Shown here in pieces: positions 25,809-34,312 of a stretch of 34,346 bases of DNA. Under the pieces are notes generated by a model, which was not told the DNA's origin, searched no databases, and saw only the letters and a list, made by a program, of their open reading frames with translations. Source of the stretch: Clostridiales bacterium. GTDB lineage: Bacteria; Bacillota; Clostridia; Lachnospirales; WRAX01. Within the stretch, counting starts at the first letter, position 1; each line of letters opens with the position of its first letter. The position numbers were made by a program, and so were the translations under genes. The stretch covers positions 1-34,346 of the forward strand of contig JAISCI010000125.1 of the NCBI GenBank assembly GCA_031265685.1. Reading direction: 5' to 3'.

Positions 25809-27812
25809 ATGCCGATAACCATAGCCCTCGCGGGCAACCCTAATTCAGGCAAGACGACCATATTCAACGATCTGACTGACAGCAGACAGTTCGTCGGCAA
25901 CTGGCCGGGCGTAACGGTCGAGAAGAAGGACGGCCGGCTGAAGACGGACAAAAACGTCACAATTCAGGACCTTCCGGGGATTTACTCGCTGACGGCGTAT
26001 TCGCCGGAAGAGACGATAACGCGGAGATACCTCATCAACGAGAAGCCCGACGCCGTGATTAATGTCGTGGACGCGTCCAACCTGGAGCGCGGCCTGTACC
26101 TGACGACGCAGGTGCTCGAGACGGGTCTACCCGTCGTCGTCGCGCTCAATATGACGGACGTCGCCAGGAAACGCGGGAACAGGATCGACAAAAAGAAGCT
26201 CAGCGCCATTTTCGGGTGCGGGTTCATCGAAACGTCCGCCGTCAGGGGCGAAGGGATGGATGAGATCGCCGCCGCCGCCGAGAAGCTGGCCGGTTCGCGG
26301 CCAATCCCGAAGCGTATTTTCAGCGGCGAGATCGAGAACGCCGTCAGCCGCCTTTCGGAGATCGTCATGGGGCGCGTGCCGCCGGGGACGGGGCGCTGGC
26401 ACGCCATAAAGCTGATCGAGGGCGACGCGCCCGTCCTCGGCAGGGCGGATCTGGGCGAAAGCGCCGCGGCGTGGCTCACCGGGTTCAGGCGGCGGTTGGA
26501 GGAAACGCGCGGCGACACGGCGGAAAGCGTTATAATATCCGAGAGATACGCGTTCATCGAACGCGCCGTCAAGGAAGCCGCGGTCCGCCCCAACGCCGGG
26601 CGCGTGACAGAGTCCGACAAGATCGACGCGATAGTGACCAACCGCTTGCTTGCTTTGCCGATATTCGCGGCGGTGATGTTCCTCGTGTACTACATATCAA
26701 TCGGCACAATCGGCGGCTTCCTGACCGAATGGGTCGGCGGGACGCTCTTCGGCGGACTCATACCGGCGTGGGCGGCCGGTCTGCTGAAATCAATGAACGT
26801 TGCGCCGTGGCTGATCTCGCTGATCGTGGACGGCATAATCGCCGGGGTGGGCGGGGTACTCGGTTTTCTGCCGCAAATGGCGATACTGTTCGCGTGCCTC
26901 GCCGCCATGGAGGACTGCGGATATATGGCGCGGATCGCCTTCATCATGGACCGCGCTTTCCGGAAGATCGGGCTGTCCGGTAAGTCGTTCATACCGATAC
27001 TTATCGGAACGGGCTGCGGAGTGCCGGGCATAATGGCCAGCCGCGCTATCGAATCCGAGCCGGAGCGCCGCCTGACAGTCATAACTACGACATTCATCCC
27101 GTGCGGCGCCAAACTGCCGGTTATCTCACTGATCGCGTCCGCGCTGTTCGGCGGGGCGGCTTGGGTGGCGGCGTCGGCGTACTTCCTCGGGATGGCGGCT
27201 ATAATCGTGTCCGGGCTGATCCTGCGGCGCGCGCCGGTATTCGCCGGGGATTCCGCCGCTTTCGTCATGGAGCTTCCGGCATACCACACGCCGCGTCTCT
27301 CAAACGTTCTGCGGCGGATGTGGGACAGAACGCGCGCGTTCGCCGCGAAAGCCGGTACGGTCATCCTGCTGGCCAGCGTCGTGATCTGGTTCCTCAGCGG
27401 CTTCGACACGCGTCTCCGCGTGACCGGCGACGCCGGCGCGTCGATATTAGCCGCGATAGGCGGAGCCGTCGCTCCGGTATTCGCGCCGCTGGGCTGGGGC
27501 GACTGGCGCCCCGTGACGGCCTCCATCAGCGGACTTATCGCCAAGGAGAACGCCGTCGGCACATTGGGCGTGCTGTTCGGTTTCACCGGCGAGGGCGGCT
27601 GGGAGACGCTGCGTTCCTCGTTCACGCCCGCGTCGGCGTATTCGTTCCTGATCTTCAATCTGCTGTGCGCTCCGTGCGCCGCTGCTATGGCGGCGATCGC
27701 CCGCGAAATGCGCTCCGCCCGCTGGACCGCCTTCGCGCTGATCTACCAGACGATCTTCGCCTACGCCGCCGCGTTGATTTTTTATCAGACGGCCGTTATC
27801 TTCGCCAAATAA
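25809..27812 (+). CDS. feoB: Ferrous iron transport protein B
   Basis: GNPNSGKTTIFNDLTDSRQFVGNWPGVTVEKKDG; FIPILIGTGCGVPGIMASR. Confidence 0.97.
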   Translation: MPITIALAGNPNSGKTTIFNDLTDSRQFVGNWPGVTVEKKDGRLKTDKNVTIQDLPGIYSLTAYSPEETITRRYLINEKPDAVINVVDASNLERGLYLTTQVLETGLPVVVALNMTDVARKRGNRIDKKKLSAIFGCGFIETSAVRGEGMDEIAAAAEKLAGSRPIPKRIFSGEIENAVSRLSEIVMGRVPPGTGRWHAIKLIEGDAPVLGRADLGESAAAWLTGFRRRLEETRGDTAESVIISERYAFIERAVKEAAVRPNAGRVTESDKIDAIVTNRLLALPIFAAVMFLVYYISIGTIGGFLTEWVGGTLFGGLIPAWAAGLLKSMNVAPWLISLIVDGIIAGVGGVLGFLPQMAILFACLAAMEDCGYMARIAFIMDRAFRKIGLSGKSFIPILIGTGCGVPGIMASRAIESEPERRLTVITTTFIPCGAKLPVISLIASALFGGAAWVAASAYFLGMAAIIVSGLILRRAPVFAGDSAAFVMELPAYHTPRLSNVLRRMWDRTRAFAAKAGTVILLASVVIWFLSGFDTRLRVTGDAGASILAAIGGAVAPVFAPLGWGDWRPVTASISGLIAKENAVGTLGVLFGFTGEGGWETLRSSFTPASAYSFLIFNLLCAPCAAAMAAIAREMRSARWTAFALIYQTIFAYAAALIFYQTAVIFAK

Positions 27813-28300
27813 TCCAGCGGCAATCCCGGCGCCGCTTCTATCAGCAGCGATTCGTCGAACGCGGAGCGCGGGATAGAAGCGCGTCCGCCGTTTCTATATG
27901 CCAGCCAGAAAGAGCGCAGCGCGGCGAACGGCAGGACGACGCACTCGCCGCGCCGTGAAAAACTGACGATAAGGAACGCCTTGCCGCCCTGCCGCGCGAA
28001 GGCCTCCATAAAGTCGATCTGGTGCCCGTGGATGTTCTGGAGCGGCAGGTAGTCGCGGCTTGTCTCTTTCGCGTCAAAACAAAGCGCCAATCCCGCCGCT
28101 ACGCCGATGTAGTCCACGGTGGACTTGCGCTCGTAGAACGCTTTGGTGATAACTTTCGTGCCCGGCGTCTGCTCGACGGGCGTTATCGGCGTCGGAATTT
28201 TATGGACGACGGCCAGTCCCGCCGCCAGATAGCGCTCGTTGGTCATGTTGATAAGCGTCTCGAGCGTGGAGCCGCGCAGGCCGCGCGTCGTCCATGCCAT
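27785..28300 (-). CDS. recU: Holliday junction resolvase RecU-like
   Basis: RGLRGSTLETLINMTNERYLAAGLAVVHKIPTPI; STVDYIGVAAGLALCFDAKET. Confidence 0.9.
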   Translation of the reverse strand: MAWTTRGLRGSTLETLINMTNERYLAAGLAVVHKIPTPITPVEQTPGTKVITKAFYERKSTVDYIGVAAGLALCFDAKETSRDYLPLQNIHGHQIDFMEAFARQGGKAFLIVSFSRRGECVVLPFAALRSFWLAYRNGGRASIPRSAFDESLLIEAAPGLPLDYLAKITAV

Positions 28301-28336
28301 TGCCTCACATCCTCAAACTGTTTCAGCATTAATGTC

Positions 28337-28433
28337 GACATTTGTTTTGTAAGGTTCGCGCCTACGAAGCTTGCGTGGTTCATGCAAACTTCAAAACCGC
28401 GCGAACACGCTGCCGCTCTTAAAAACAAATGTC
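28337..28433. repeat. Three-tier nested inverted repeat
   Basis: GACATTTGTTTT/AAAACAAATGTC (12 bp), GTTCGCGC/GCGCGAAC (8 bp), GAAGCTTGC-GTGGTTCAT-GCAAACTTC. Confidence 0.85.
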
Positions 28434-28454
28434 ACTATCCGATCTGAAACAGTA

Positions 28455-28577
28455 TCAAACCGGCAGGCGCAAGCCGCAGTTGCGGTTGCTGAAATATACG
28501 CAATTGGCGCAGTCCGGCCATCCGAACGGAACCGCCCCGCCTCTGCCGCGGCATCGCCTGGTACTCATAACAGACAT
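28455..28577 (-). CDS. 40-aa cysteine-rich small ORF upstream of recU
   Basis: MSVMSTRRCRGRGGAVPFGWPDCANCVYFSNRNCGLRLPV*; GGGAGG upstream of ATG; same strand as recU. Confidence 0.45.
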   Translation of the reverse strand: MSVMSTRRCRGRGGAVPFGWPDCANCVYFSNRNCGLRLPV

Positions 28578-28636
28578 GGCAGTCAACCTCCCGCGTCTAT
28601 TATGCCCGCGCCCGGCGGGCGCTAAACTTTCCGCTC

Positions 28637-28729
28637 ATACTAATCCCATTCAGACTTGCGGATAAAAATTTTTCAAACTTCGGCGCGGACTGAAAAATTT
28701 TTACCCGTCTTTCAAAATGGGATTAGTAT
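28637..28729. repeat. Nested inverted repeat overlapping the 3' end of the GT2 gene
   Basis: ATACTAATCCCATT (28637-28650) / AATGGGATTAGTAT (28716-28729), inner TAAAAATTTTTCA (28663-28675) / TGAAAAATTTTTA (28691-28703). Confidence 0.9.
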
Positions 28730-29669
28730 CAAACCCCTCGCTCCGCGCCACGATATACAGCGGGCGCCCCTTTATTTCATCGAAAATCCGCCCGATGTAT
28801 TCCCCGATCATCCCCAGCATCATCATGATTATCCCCTGCGAGATCAGTATGATCGAAACCGTGGACGCCCAGCCCTGGATTGTCGTATTTGTGAACAGCG
28901 CCTGACAGACTATGACAATCAGGTAGGCGAAACTGAGCGCGGATAACGCCGCGCCAAGCGTCGTCGCGATTCTCAGAGGCATGTACGAGAACGACGTTAT
29001 GCCGTCCAGCGCGAATTTGACCATTTTGCGGAACGGGTACTTCGTCTCCCCGGCAAAGCGCTCGTCGCGTACGTATTCCACGGGCGTCTGACTGAAACCG
29101 ACCCACGCCACCAGCCCGCGCATGAACCGATTACGCTCGGAAATACGCTTCATCGTGTCCACAACCTTCCGGTCAAGAAGCCGGAAATCCCCGGTATCGA
29201 CGGGTATGTCGACGTTTGTGACTTTGCGCAGGACGCGGTAGAACATCCTTGCCGTCAGTTTCTTGAATACCGTCTCGCCTTTGCGCGACAGGCGCTTTCC
29301 GTAGACGACCTCCGAACCCGCGCGCCACGCCTCGATCATCTTCGGGATGACCTCCGGCGGATCCTGTAAGTCGGCGTCAATAATGACGACCGCTTCGCCG
29401 GCGGCGTAGTCCATACCGGCGCTTATCGCGGCCTGATGACCGAAATTACGGGAGAAATGAAGCGCTTTGACGCAGTTGTCGCGCCCAGCCATACCATCGA
29501 GTATATCCGCCGTCGTGTCCAAGCTGCCGTCATTGACGAAAATCAGCTCATACGGGGTTTCGAGCGCGGACATAACCGCCGTCAGCCGTTTGTACGACTC
29601 GGCCAGCACCGACTCCTCGTTGTAAGCGGGGATTACTATAGAGTAAACGGGTTTGATGCCATCACCCAC
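28701..29669 (-). CDS. GT2 glycosyltransferase, polyprenyl-phosphate sugar synthase-like (GtrB/DPM-type, 2 C-terminal TM)
   Basis: YSIVIPAYNEESVLAESYKRL; VVIIDADLQDPPEVIPKM; C-terminal TM pair. Confidence 0.93.
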   Translation of the reverse strand: MGDGIKPVYSIVIPAYNEESVLAESYKRLTAVMSALETPYELIFVNDGSLDTTADILDGMAGRDNCVKALHFSRNFGHQAAISAGMDYAAGEAVVIIDADLQDPPEVIPKMIEAWRAGSEVVYGKRLSRKGETVFKKLTARMFYRVLRKVTNVDIPVDTGDFRLLDRKVVDTMKRISERNRFMRGLVAWVGFSQTPVEYVRDERFAGETKYPFRKMVKFALDGITSFSYMPLRIATTLGAALSALSFAYLIVIVCQALFTNTTIQGWASTVSIILISQGIIMMMLGMIGEYIGRIFDEIKGRPLYIVARSEGFDTNPILKDG

Positions 29670-29789
29670 TTTATTAAGTTAAGATCCTGGGGTTCCGCCC
29701 CAAACCCCGCCGGGGATTTTATCCCAAGACCCCGTTCGTGCCTGGGTTCTCAGGGCGGAGATCCCGCGGTCTTATTTCGGGCGTTTTCA

Positions 29790-32700
29790 CTATATGATTA
29801 ACTGCCAGTTAGGCGCGGCCAGCTTCAGCACCCAATTGACGTACCACTTAGCTACCGGTATGCCCGATAGCACCGGATAGTACAGCGCGAACAGCAGGAG
29901 CGCCGCGCCCATCACGATATATGCGGGCCTTTTCGAGCCGAAGCGCTCGCACGCGCGTTTCAGCGCCAAGCCAAGCGCCACGGCCAGGAAAGGGACGCAC
30001 GGGAAGTAGTGGTAGATATAGGTTGTCCGGGGTACCGGGATCCAGAAAACGTACTGCGCGAGCCACGCTATTAGCACAAATTTCCAGATTCCTGTGTCGC
30101 GCCCGTGATATGTCTCCCGAGCGCCGAAGATCAGCGCGGCCAAGCCGCCCAGCCATACCACCGGATTCCCGAACGACGATATGCCGCCGGAGACGGAATC
30201 GGTGTAATAGTGCGAATAGAAGAATATCGGCTTCAGTATGATCGGCCAGCTCCACCATTGCGAGGCGTATGGGTGGTCGCTGACAAGATTGTAGTGATAG
30301 TCGAACATGAAGCTCTGCGCGCGGATCACGCCGCCGATCAGCTTACCGGCGTCCCCTCCCGGCAACAGGCCCTGACTGATCCACTTATCCGCGTCCCCGC
30401 CGAACAGGCTGCCCGTCAGGTAATACGGTATATACGACAGCACGTACACGACAGCCGGAACGACGGCAAAAAAACCGACGCACGCCGCGAGCGTTATGGC
30501 CGTATATTTCCAGAACTTAGCCCGCACCGCGCGCGCGGTTTCACGCTCTTCCGGTTCGGAATCGCTCAGCGAGCTATCGCTTGGTTCACGAGAGAGGACG
30601 GCTCCCGCCAGGCGATACTCCTTGAACCGCTTCCATACCGTAAGGAAGAACAGCGCGGCAAGCCCCGCGCCGGCGTATACGCCCGGCCATTTGCTGGCGA
30701 CGCCCAGCCCCATCATCAGCCCGGACATACCGAGCGGCGCCAGAGTTTTCGCCAGCGGCGTGTCGTTCCAGCTCATCCGGTAGTATTTGTACATATAATA
30801 ATACATCGCGATAACGAAAAACGTTATGAACGTGTCGATCGTCGCGATACGCGTCTGCGCGAAATGCATGAAGTCGAACGCGAACAGCAGCGACACCGCA
30901 AACGCCCAGAAGGCGTCCCCAAAGATCCGCCGCGCGAACAGAAACATAAGCGGTATCATCAGAACGCCGAAGAGCGTCCCGGCGAAGCGCCAGCCGAACG
31001 GCGTCATGCCGAAGATCTCTACGCCCGCCGCGATGAACACCTTGCCAAGCGGCGGGTGCGTCGTCTCGTAGACGGGCAGTCCCTGGACGAACTCGTAGGC
31101 TGTGCGCGCGTGGTATATCTCGTCAAAGTAGGTGCCCGTCCAGTACGAGCTTACCGGCTCCCGGTCCGGCAATCCCACCGGGATATACTCCTGCTCGTCG
31201 AGCAACTCGGGCGCGTCGGGGCAGCTGGCGGGTATCAGCTCGCCGCTGTCGCTCTCGAAGCCGACCTCCATCAGATACAGCTCGCCCGAGTCGCCGGAGA
31301 CGCGGACGAACCGCGTCCGCTGTCCGATGTCCATCGAAGCCCACGCGAACACCCAGTCCGTATCGGTTGTGCCGGCCTCGGTATAAACGATCCCGTCCGG
31401 CGACGTCTCGACAGTCAGCTTGATATGGTTGCGCGCGCCCAGCAGCCAGTGCATACGCCTGACGCTCTCGGGTGAGCCGTTCAGCTCGATCACCGCGCCC
31501 TTTCCCGCTTCACCGGATTTCCAGTATGTTTGCGGGCTGCCCGCCGCCCCCAGGTTAACAAAAGCGACGACCGCATAGACGACCGTCAGGCCGCCCATCA
31601 ATATCCAATCCCATTTCGTAAACTTAGAGCGGATTTCGGAACGCTCCGGCCTGAAAGGCTCAGGTTCGCCAGATTCAGGTTCTCCAGATTCGGGTTCGCC
31701 AGATTCGGGCTTCAACGAATCTGGCGAACCCGAATCTGGCTTCAGCGAATCTGGCTTCAACGAATCTGGCTTCAGCAAATCTGGCTTCAGCAAATCTGGC
31801 TTTAGTTCTCCTGATATATCGTCCGCGGCGCTATTGGGGATAATCTCTTCCGATCCGCTTACGCCTGATTCAGGCGAGACCGGAAGCTCCGGCGCCAGCT
31901 TCGTGTCGTCCTCGCGGCCCTCGCGGTAGATGTCGAACATCCAGATTATCATCATCGCGAACAGTGCCGCGAACGGCACCGCGAAGACGATCGACGTCGT
32001 CTCAAGCAGCGCCCAGTTAGAATTCTCCAGCGTCGCGCGGAAAACATCCGCGCAGTTGATCAGCGCCGCCGCGGACACGCCCCAGTACAGCCACATGATA
32101 CGCTTGTCCCGGCGGTAGATGTAAGCGAACATCAGCATCGCGAGTGTCGGGAAGATGTAGCGCTCGTGCATCTTGATCGAGAGCATGAACGCGCACAGGT
32201 TGATAAGCGCCGCCGTGAAGAAGAAATTGCTTTTCGCCTTAGCCCGCCACAGCGAATAGAAGCTGAAACCGACGATGGCGGCTAGCATAAACGCGCCGAT
32301 ATGGCCGGCGGTTATGCCGAGGAACAGCTCGCGCGAGCCGTCGAACCAGTTCATGCCGAACAGCGCCCAGAAATTGTAAGCGTTCACGGTTGCGTAGTTA
32401 TACTGCGAGAGCGTTCCGATATACTGGGACAGTACGAGCGTAAAGTCGTACCCCCCGGAGGACGTGTCCGCGAAGGGCAGCATCACGAAACCCGCCAGAG
32501 CGGCGCATAGCAGCAGCCAGCGGAAATAAGTGCCGAGCAGTTTCCAGAAACTCTTGCCGGAAGCGATGAACTCGAGTATATTGAAGTAGCGGCGTTTCTT
32601 GTCCGCCAGAAAGCTTCTGAAACCGAACGCTTCCTCCCTCAGGTTCATGAAGAAAACGTACATATAGATCGGCGCGAACATGAAATTCTGCGGCTTGACG

Positions 32701-33296
32701 AGCACGCCGAGCGTGAAGAACAGAGAGCTTTTGAGCAGCCTCTTATCCACGATGGCCTTGAGCGAGACGACCGCCAGCAGCGTGTTGATCGAGTCTACCT
32801 GCCCCCACACCGCCGAGTCGAAGAGGACCATCGGGTTGAGCATGTAGCACAGCGCGAGGATCAGCGCCGAACGCTCCTTTACGCGTTTTTCGGCGATCGA
32901 GTAGATCAGCACGCCCGTGACGACGTCCGCCATTATCGCCGGGAACTTAAGCAGGAGGATATAATTATACCCGATGTTGTTCCGCTCAAAGGTGTCGCGG
33001 ATGAAGCCGATCATCCACAGCACGTACATGTATCCGGGCGGGTAGTCCGTGGCCGCGTCGGACGTGTAGAACGACGACGGGCCGTTCCGGTAGAGCATAC
33101 GGCTCCACGCGTCGAAACAGCCGAGATCATAGGGCTGCCCATCGTGAACGAACGTCGCGATTATCGAGACGACGACGCCGATAAGTATTACGATTGAGAT
33201 GTTGGACGAGAAGATCTCCGTTATATTCTTTTTGAGTATAAACACGGCTATGATGAACAGTAGCGCCACCATCATCAGCAGGAACAGCAGAGACAT
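29790..33296 (-). CDS. Large two-domain GT-C membrane glycosyltransferase (N-terminal GT-C + C-terminal protein O-mannosyltransferase/GT39-like)
   Basis: N-half PYDLGCFDAWSRMLYRNGPSSFYTSDAATDYPPGYMYVLW; C-half YFDEIYHARTAYEFVQGLPVYETTHPPLGK..FDFMHFAQTRIATIDTF (GT39). Start chosen at MSLLFLLMM. Confidence 0.85.
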   Translation of the reverse strand: MSLLFLLMMVALLFIIAVFILKKNITEIFSSNISIVILIGVVVSIIATFVHDGQPYDLGCFDAWSRMLYRNGPSSFYTSDAATDYPPGYMYVLWMIGFIRDTFERNNIGYNYILLLKFPAIMADVVTGVLIYSIAEKRVKERSALILALCYMLNPMVLFDSAVWGQVDSINTLLAVVSLKAIVDKRLLKSSLFFTLGVLVKPQNFMFAPIYMYVFFMNLREEAFGFRSFLADKKRRYFNILEFIASGKSFWKLLGTYFRWLLLCAALAGFVMLPFADTSSGGYDFTLVLSQYIGTLSQYNYATVNAYNFWALFGMNWFDGSRELFLGITAGHIGAFMLAAIVGFSFYSLWRAKAKSNFFFTAALINLCAFMLSIKMHERYIFPTLAMLMFAYIYRRDKRIMWLYWGVSAAALINCADVFRATLENSNWALLETTSIVFAVPFAALFAMMIIWMFDIYREGREDDTKLAPELPVSPESGVSGSEEIIPNSAADDISGELKPDLLKPDLLKPDSLKPDSLKPDSGSPDSLKPESGEPESGEPESGEPEPFRPERSEIRSKFTKWDWILMGGLTVVYAVVAFVNLGAAGSPQTYWKSGEAGKGAVIELNGSPESVRRMHWLLGARNHIKLTVETSPDGIVYTEAGTTDTDWVFAWASMDIGQRTRFVRVSGDSGELYLMEVGFESDSGELIPASCPDAPELLDEQEYIPVGLPDREPVSSYWTGTYFDEIYHARTAYEFVQGLPVYETTHPPLGKVFIAAGVEIFGMTPFGWRFAGTLFGVLMIPLMFLFARRIFGDAFWAFAVSLLFAFDFMHFAQTRIATIDTFITFFVIAMYYYMYKYYRMSWNDTPLAKTLAPLGMSGLMMGLGVASKWPGVYAGAGLAALFFLTVWKRFKEYRLAGAVLSREPSDSSLSDSEPEERETARAVRAKFWKYTAITLAACVGFFAVVPAVVYVLSYIPYYLTGSLFGGDADKWISQGLLPGGDAGKLIGGVIRAQSFMFDYHYNLVSDHPYASQWWSWPIILKPIFFYSHYYTDSVSGGISSFGNPVVWLGGLAALIFGARETYHGRDTGIWKFVLIAWLAQYVFWIPVPRTTYIYHYFPCVPFLAVALGLALKRACERFGSKRPAYIVMGAALLLFALYYPVLSGIPVAKWYVNWVLKLAAPNWQLII
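31670..31803. repeat. Coding tandem and inverted repeats in the GT-C linker
   Basis: Encodes LKPDLLKPDLLKPDSLKPDSLKPDSGSPDSLKPESGEPESGEPESGEPEP; perfect 24-bp arms 31684-31707 / 31716-31739. Confidence 0.95.
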
Positions 33297-33581
33297 ACGA
33301 TTTCCCCCCGGAGAATTGGCATTTTCGCCCTTTGGTACTAATATAACATATATATCGCCTGATTTCAACGGGCTATTTTTTAAGACTGATACTCACGCGC
33401 AACCGTGGTGTCAGCGGTGAGGTCCGGATCGGCGGCTCGCGCGGACGCTTCAGTCGGGATCTGTCTCTATTCTGCCGAGCGACAAATGAATATATCGTGT
33501 TCTTTCAAACAAATATACGAGCAAAAGACAGTCATCAACCCGAACGCAATTTATTTCCATAGAATTCTCCTTTCCGCGGCC

Positions 33582-33830
33582 CTATGCCGCTTGCAACTTT
33601 ACCGAATCGCTACAGACGGAGTGGCTGCAATGCTGATTATTAGTGGGTTCTTTCAAACTCTCTTCACAGTATACAACTTCGCGAAGATTATAGAACTTCG
33701 CGAAGCGGGTGCGAGCGTGGTACCCCGTTGCCTTTGAGGCAAGCTCAATCGAAGTCTGTGTCTCACCGAAGATACTCGCCCACGCATCAAAGTGAGTCAG
33801 ATTCTTCGCCATAAGCGCGTCATACTGCAA
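33582..33830 (-). pseudogene. Fragment of a mobile-element SNF2-type helicase/N6-methylase protein
   Basis: YDALMAKNLTHFDAWASIFGETQTSIELASKATGYHARTRFAKFYNL; motif recalled from large ICE-borne helicase/methylase proteins; isolated, no flanking domains. Confidence 0.55.
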
Positions 33831-33999
33831 ATAGAGCTGTTACCCATTCGCTTCCGGAGTGTTCCGTTGCCCGCGGGAGCGCGAGAGTGGGCGCGGAAGC
33901 CTTATCGGAGTTCGGCATATTCTGCCGCAAGCCTCGCAACGTTCCCAGAGCAGCGCGGCGAGCAAAGTTGACTGCCCTGCAATTCACCAACACGCTGAA

Positions 34000-34236
34000 A
34001 GCCGGGCTACGCTTTATCAAACCGGCATTTTGACGGAAGGGCGCTACACGATACGGGAGACACGCCCCGCACAGGGCTACTACCCGGACGATATTCCACG
34101 GACAGTGGTGTTCAAGTCAAAGTAATTTTCGCCTGAACCCGCTAAAATTCGTGGCGAATATACGGAGATAAAATGGGAAAACGATCCACATTTGGCTCAA
34201 ATCCAGATTATCAAGAAGTCCGCCGACGCGATGTAA
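34000..34236 (+). pseudogene. Decayed prealbumin-like (SpaA/Cna-B) adhesin fragments
   Basis: LYQTGILTEGRYTIRETRPAQGYYPDDIPRTVVFKSK* then, in another frame, EYTEIKWENDPHLAQIQIIKKSADAM*. Confidence 0.6.
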
Positions 34237-34248
34237 ATGTCAAGCGAA

Positions 34249-34312
34249 AAATCGGCCACCCCCATAACAAAGCGCGAATTTAAGCGAACTTTAAAAATGG
34301 GGTGGCCGATTT
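34249..34312. repeat. Inverted repeat at right edge
   Basis: AAATCGGCCACCCC (34249-34262) / GGGGTGGCCGATTT (34299-34312). Confidence 0.85.

Noticed and set aside
21155-28392. CRISPR array interpretation of the palindromic repeats
   Set aside because: No regular repeat-spacer periodicity; only a two-copy tandem plus scattered hairpins, and no cas genes.
30105-31475. 456-aa plus-strand ORF opposite the GT-C gene
   Set aside because: Shadow ORF; Arg/Gln/His-rich, no conserved motif.
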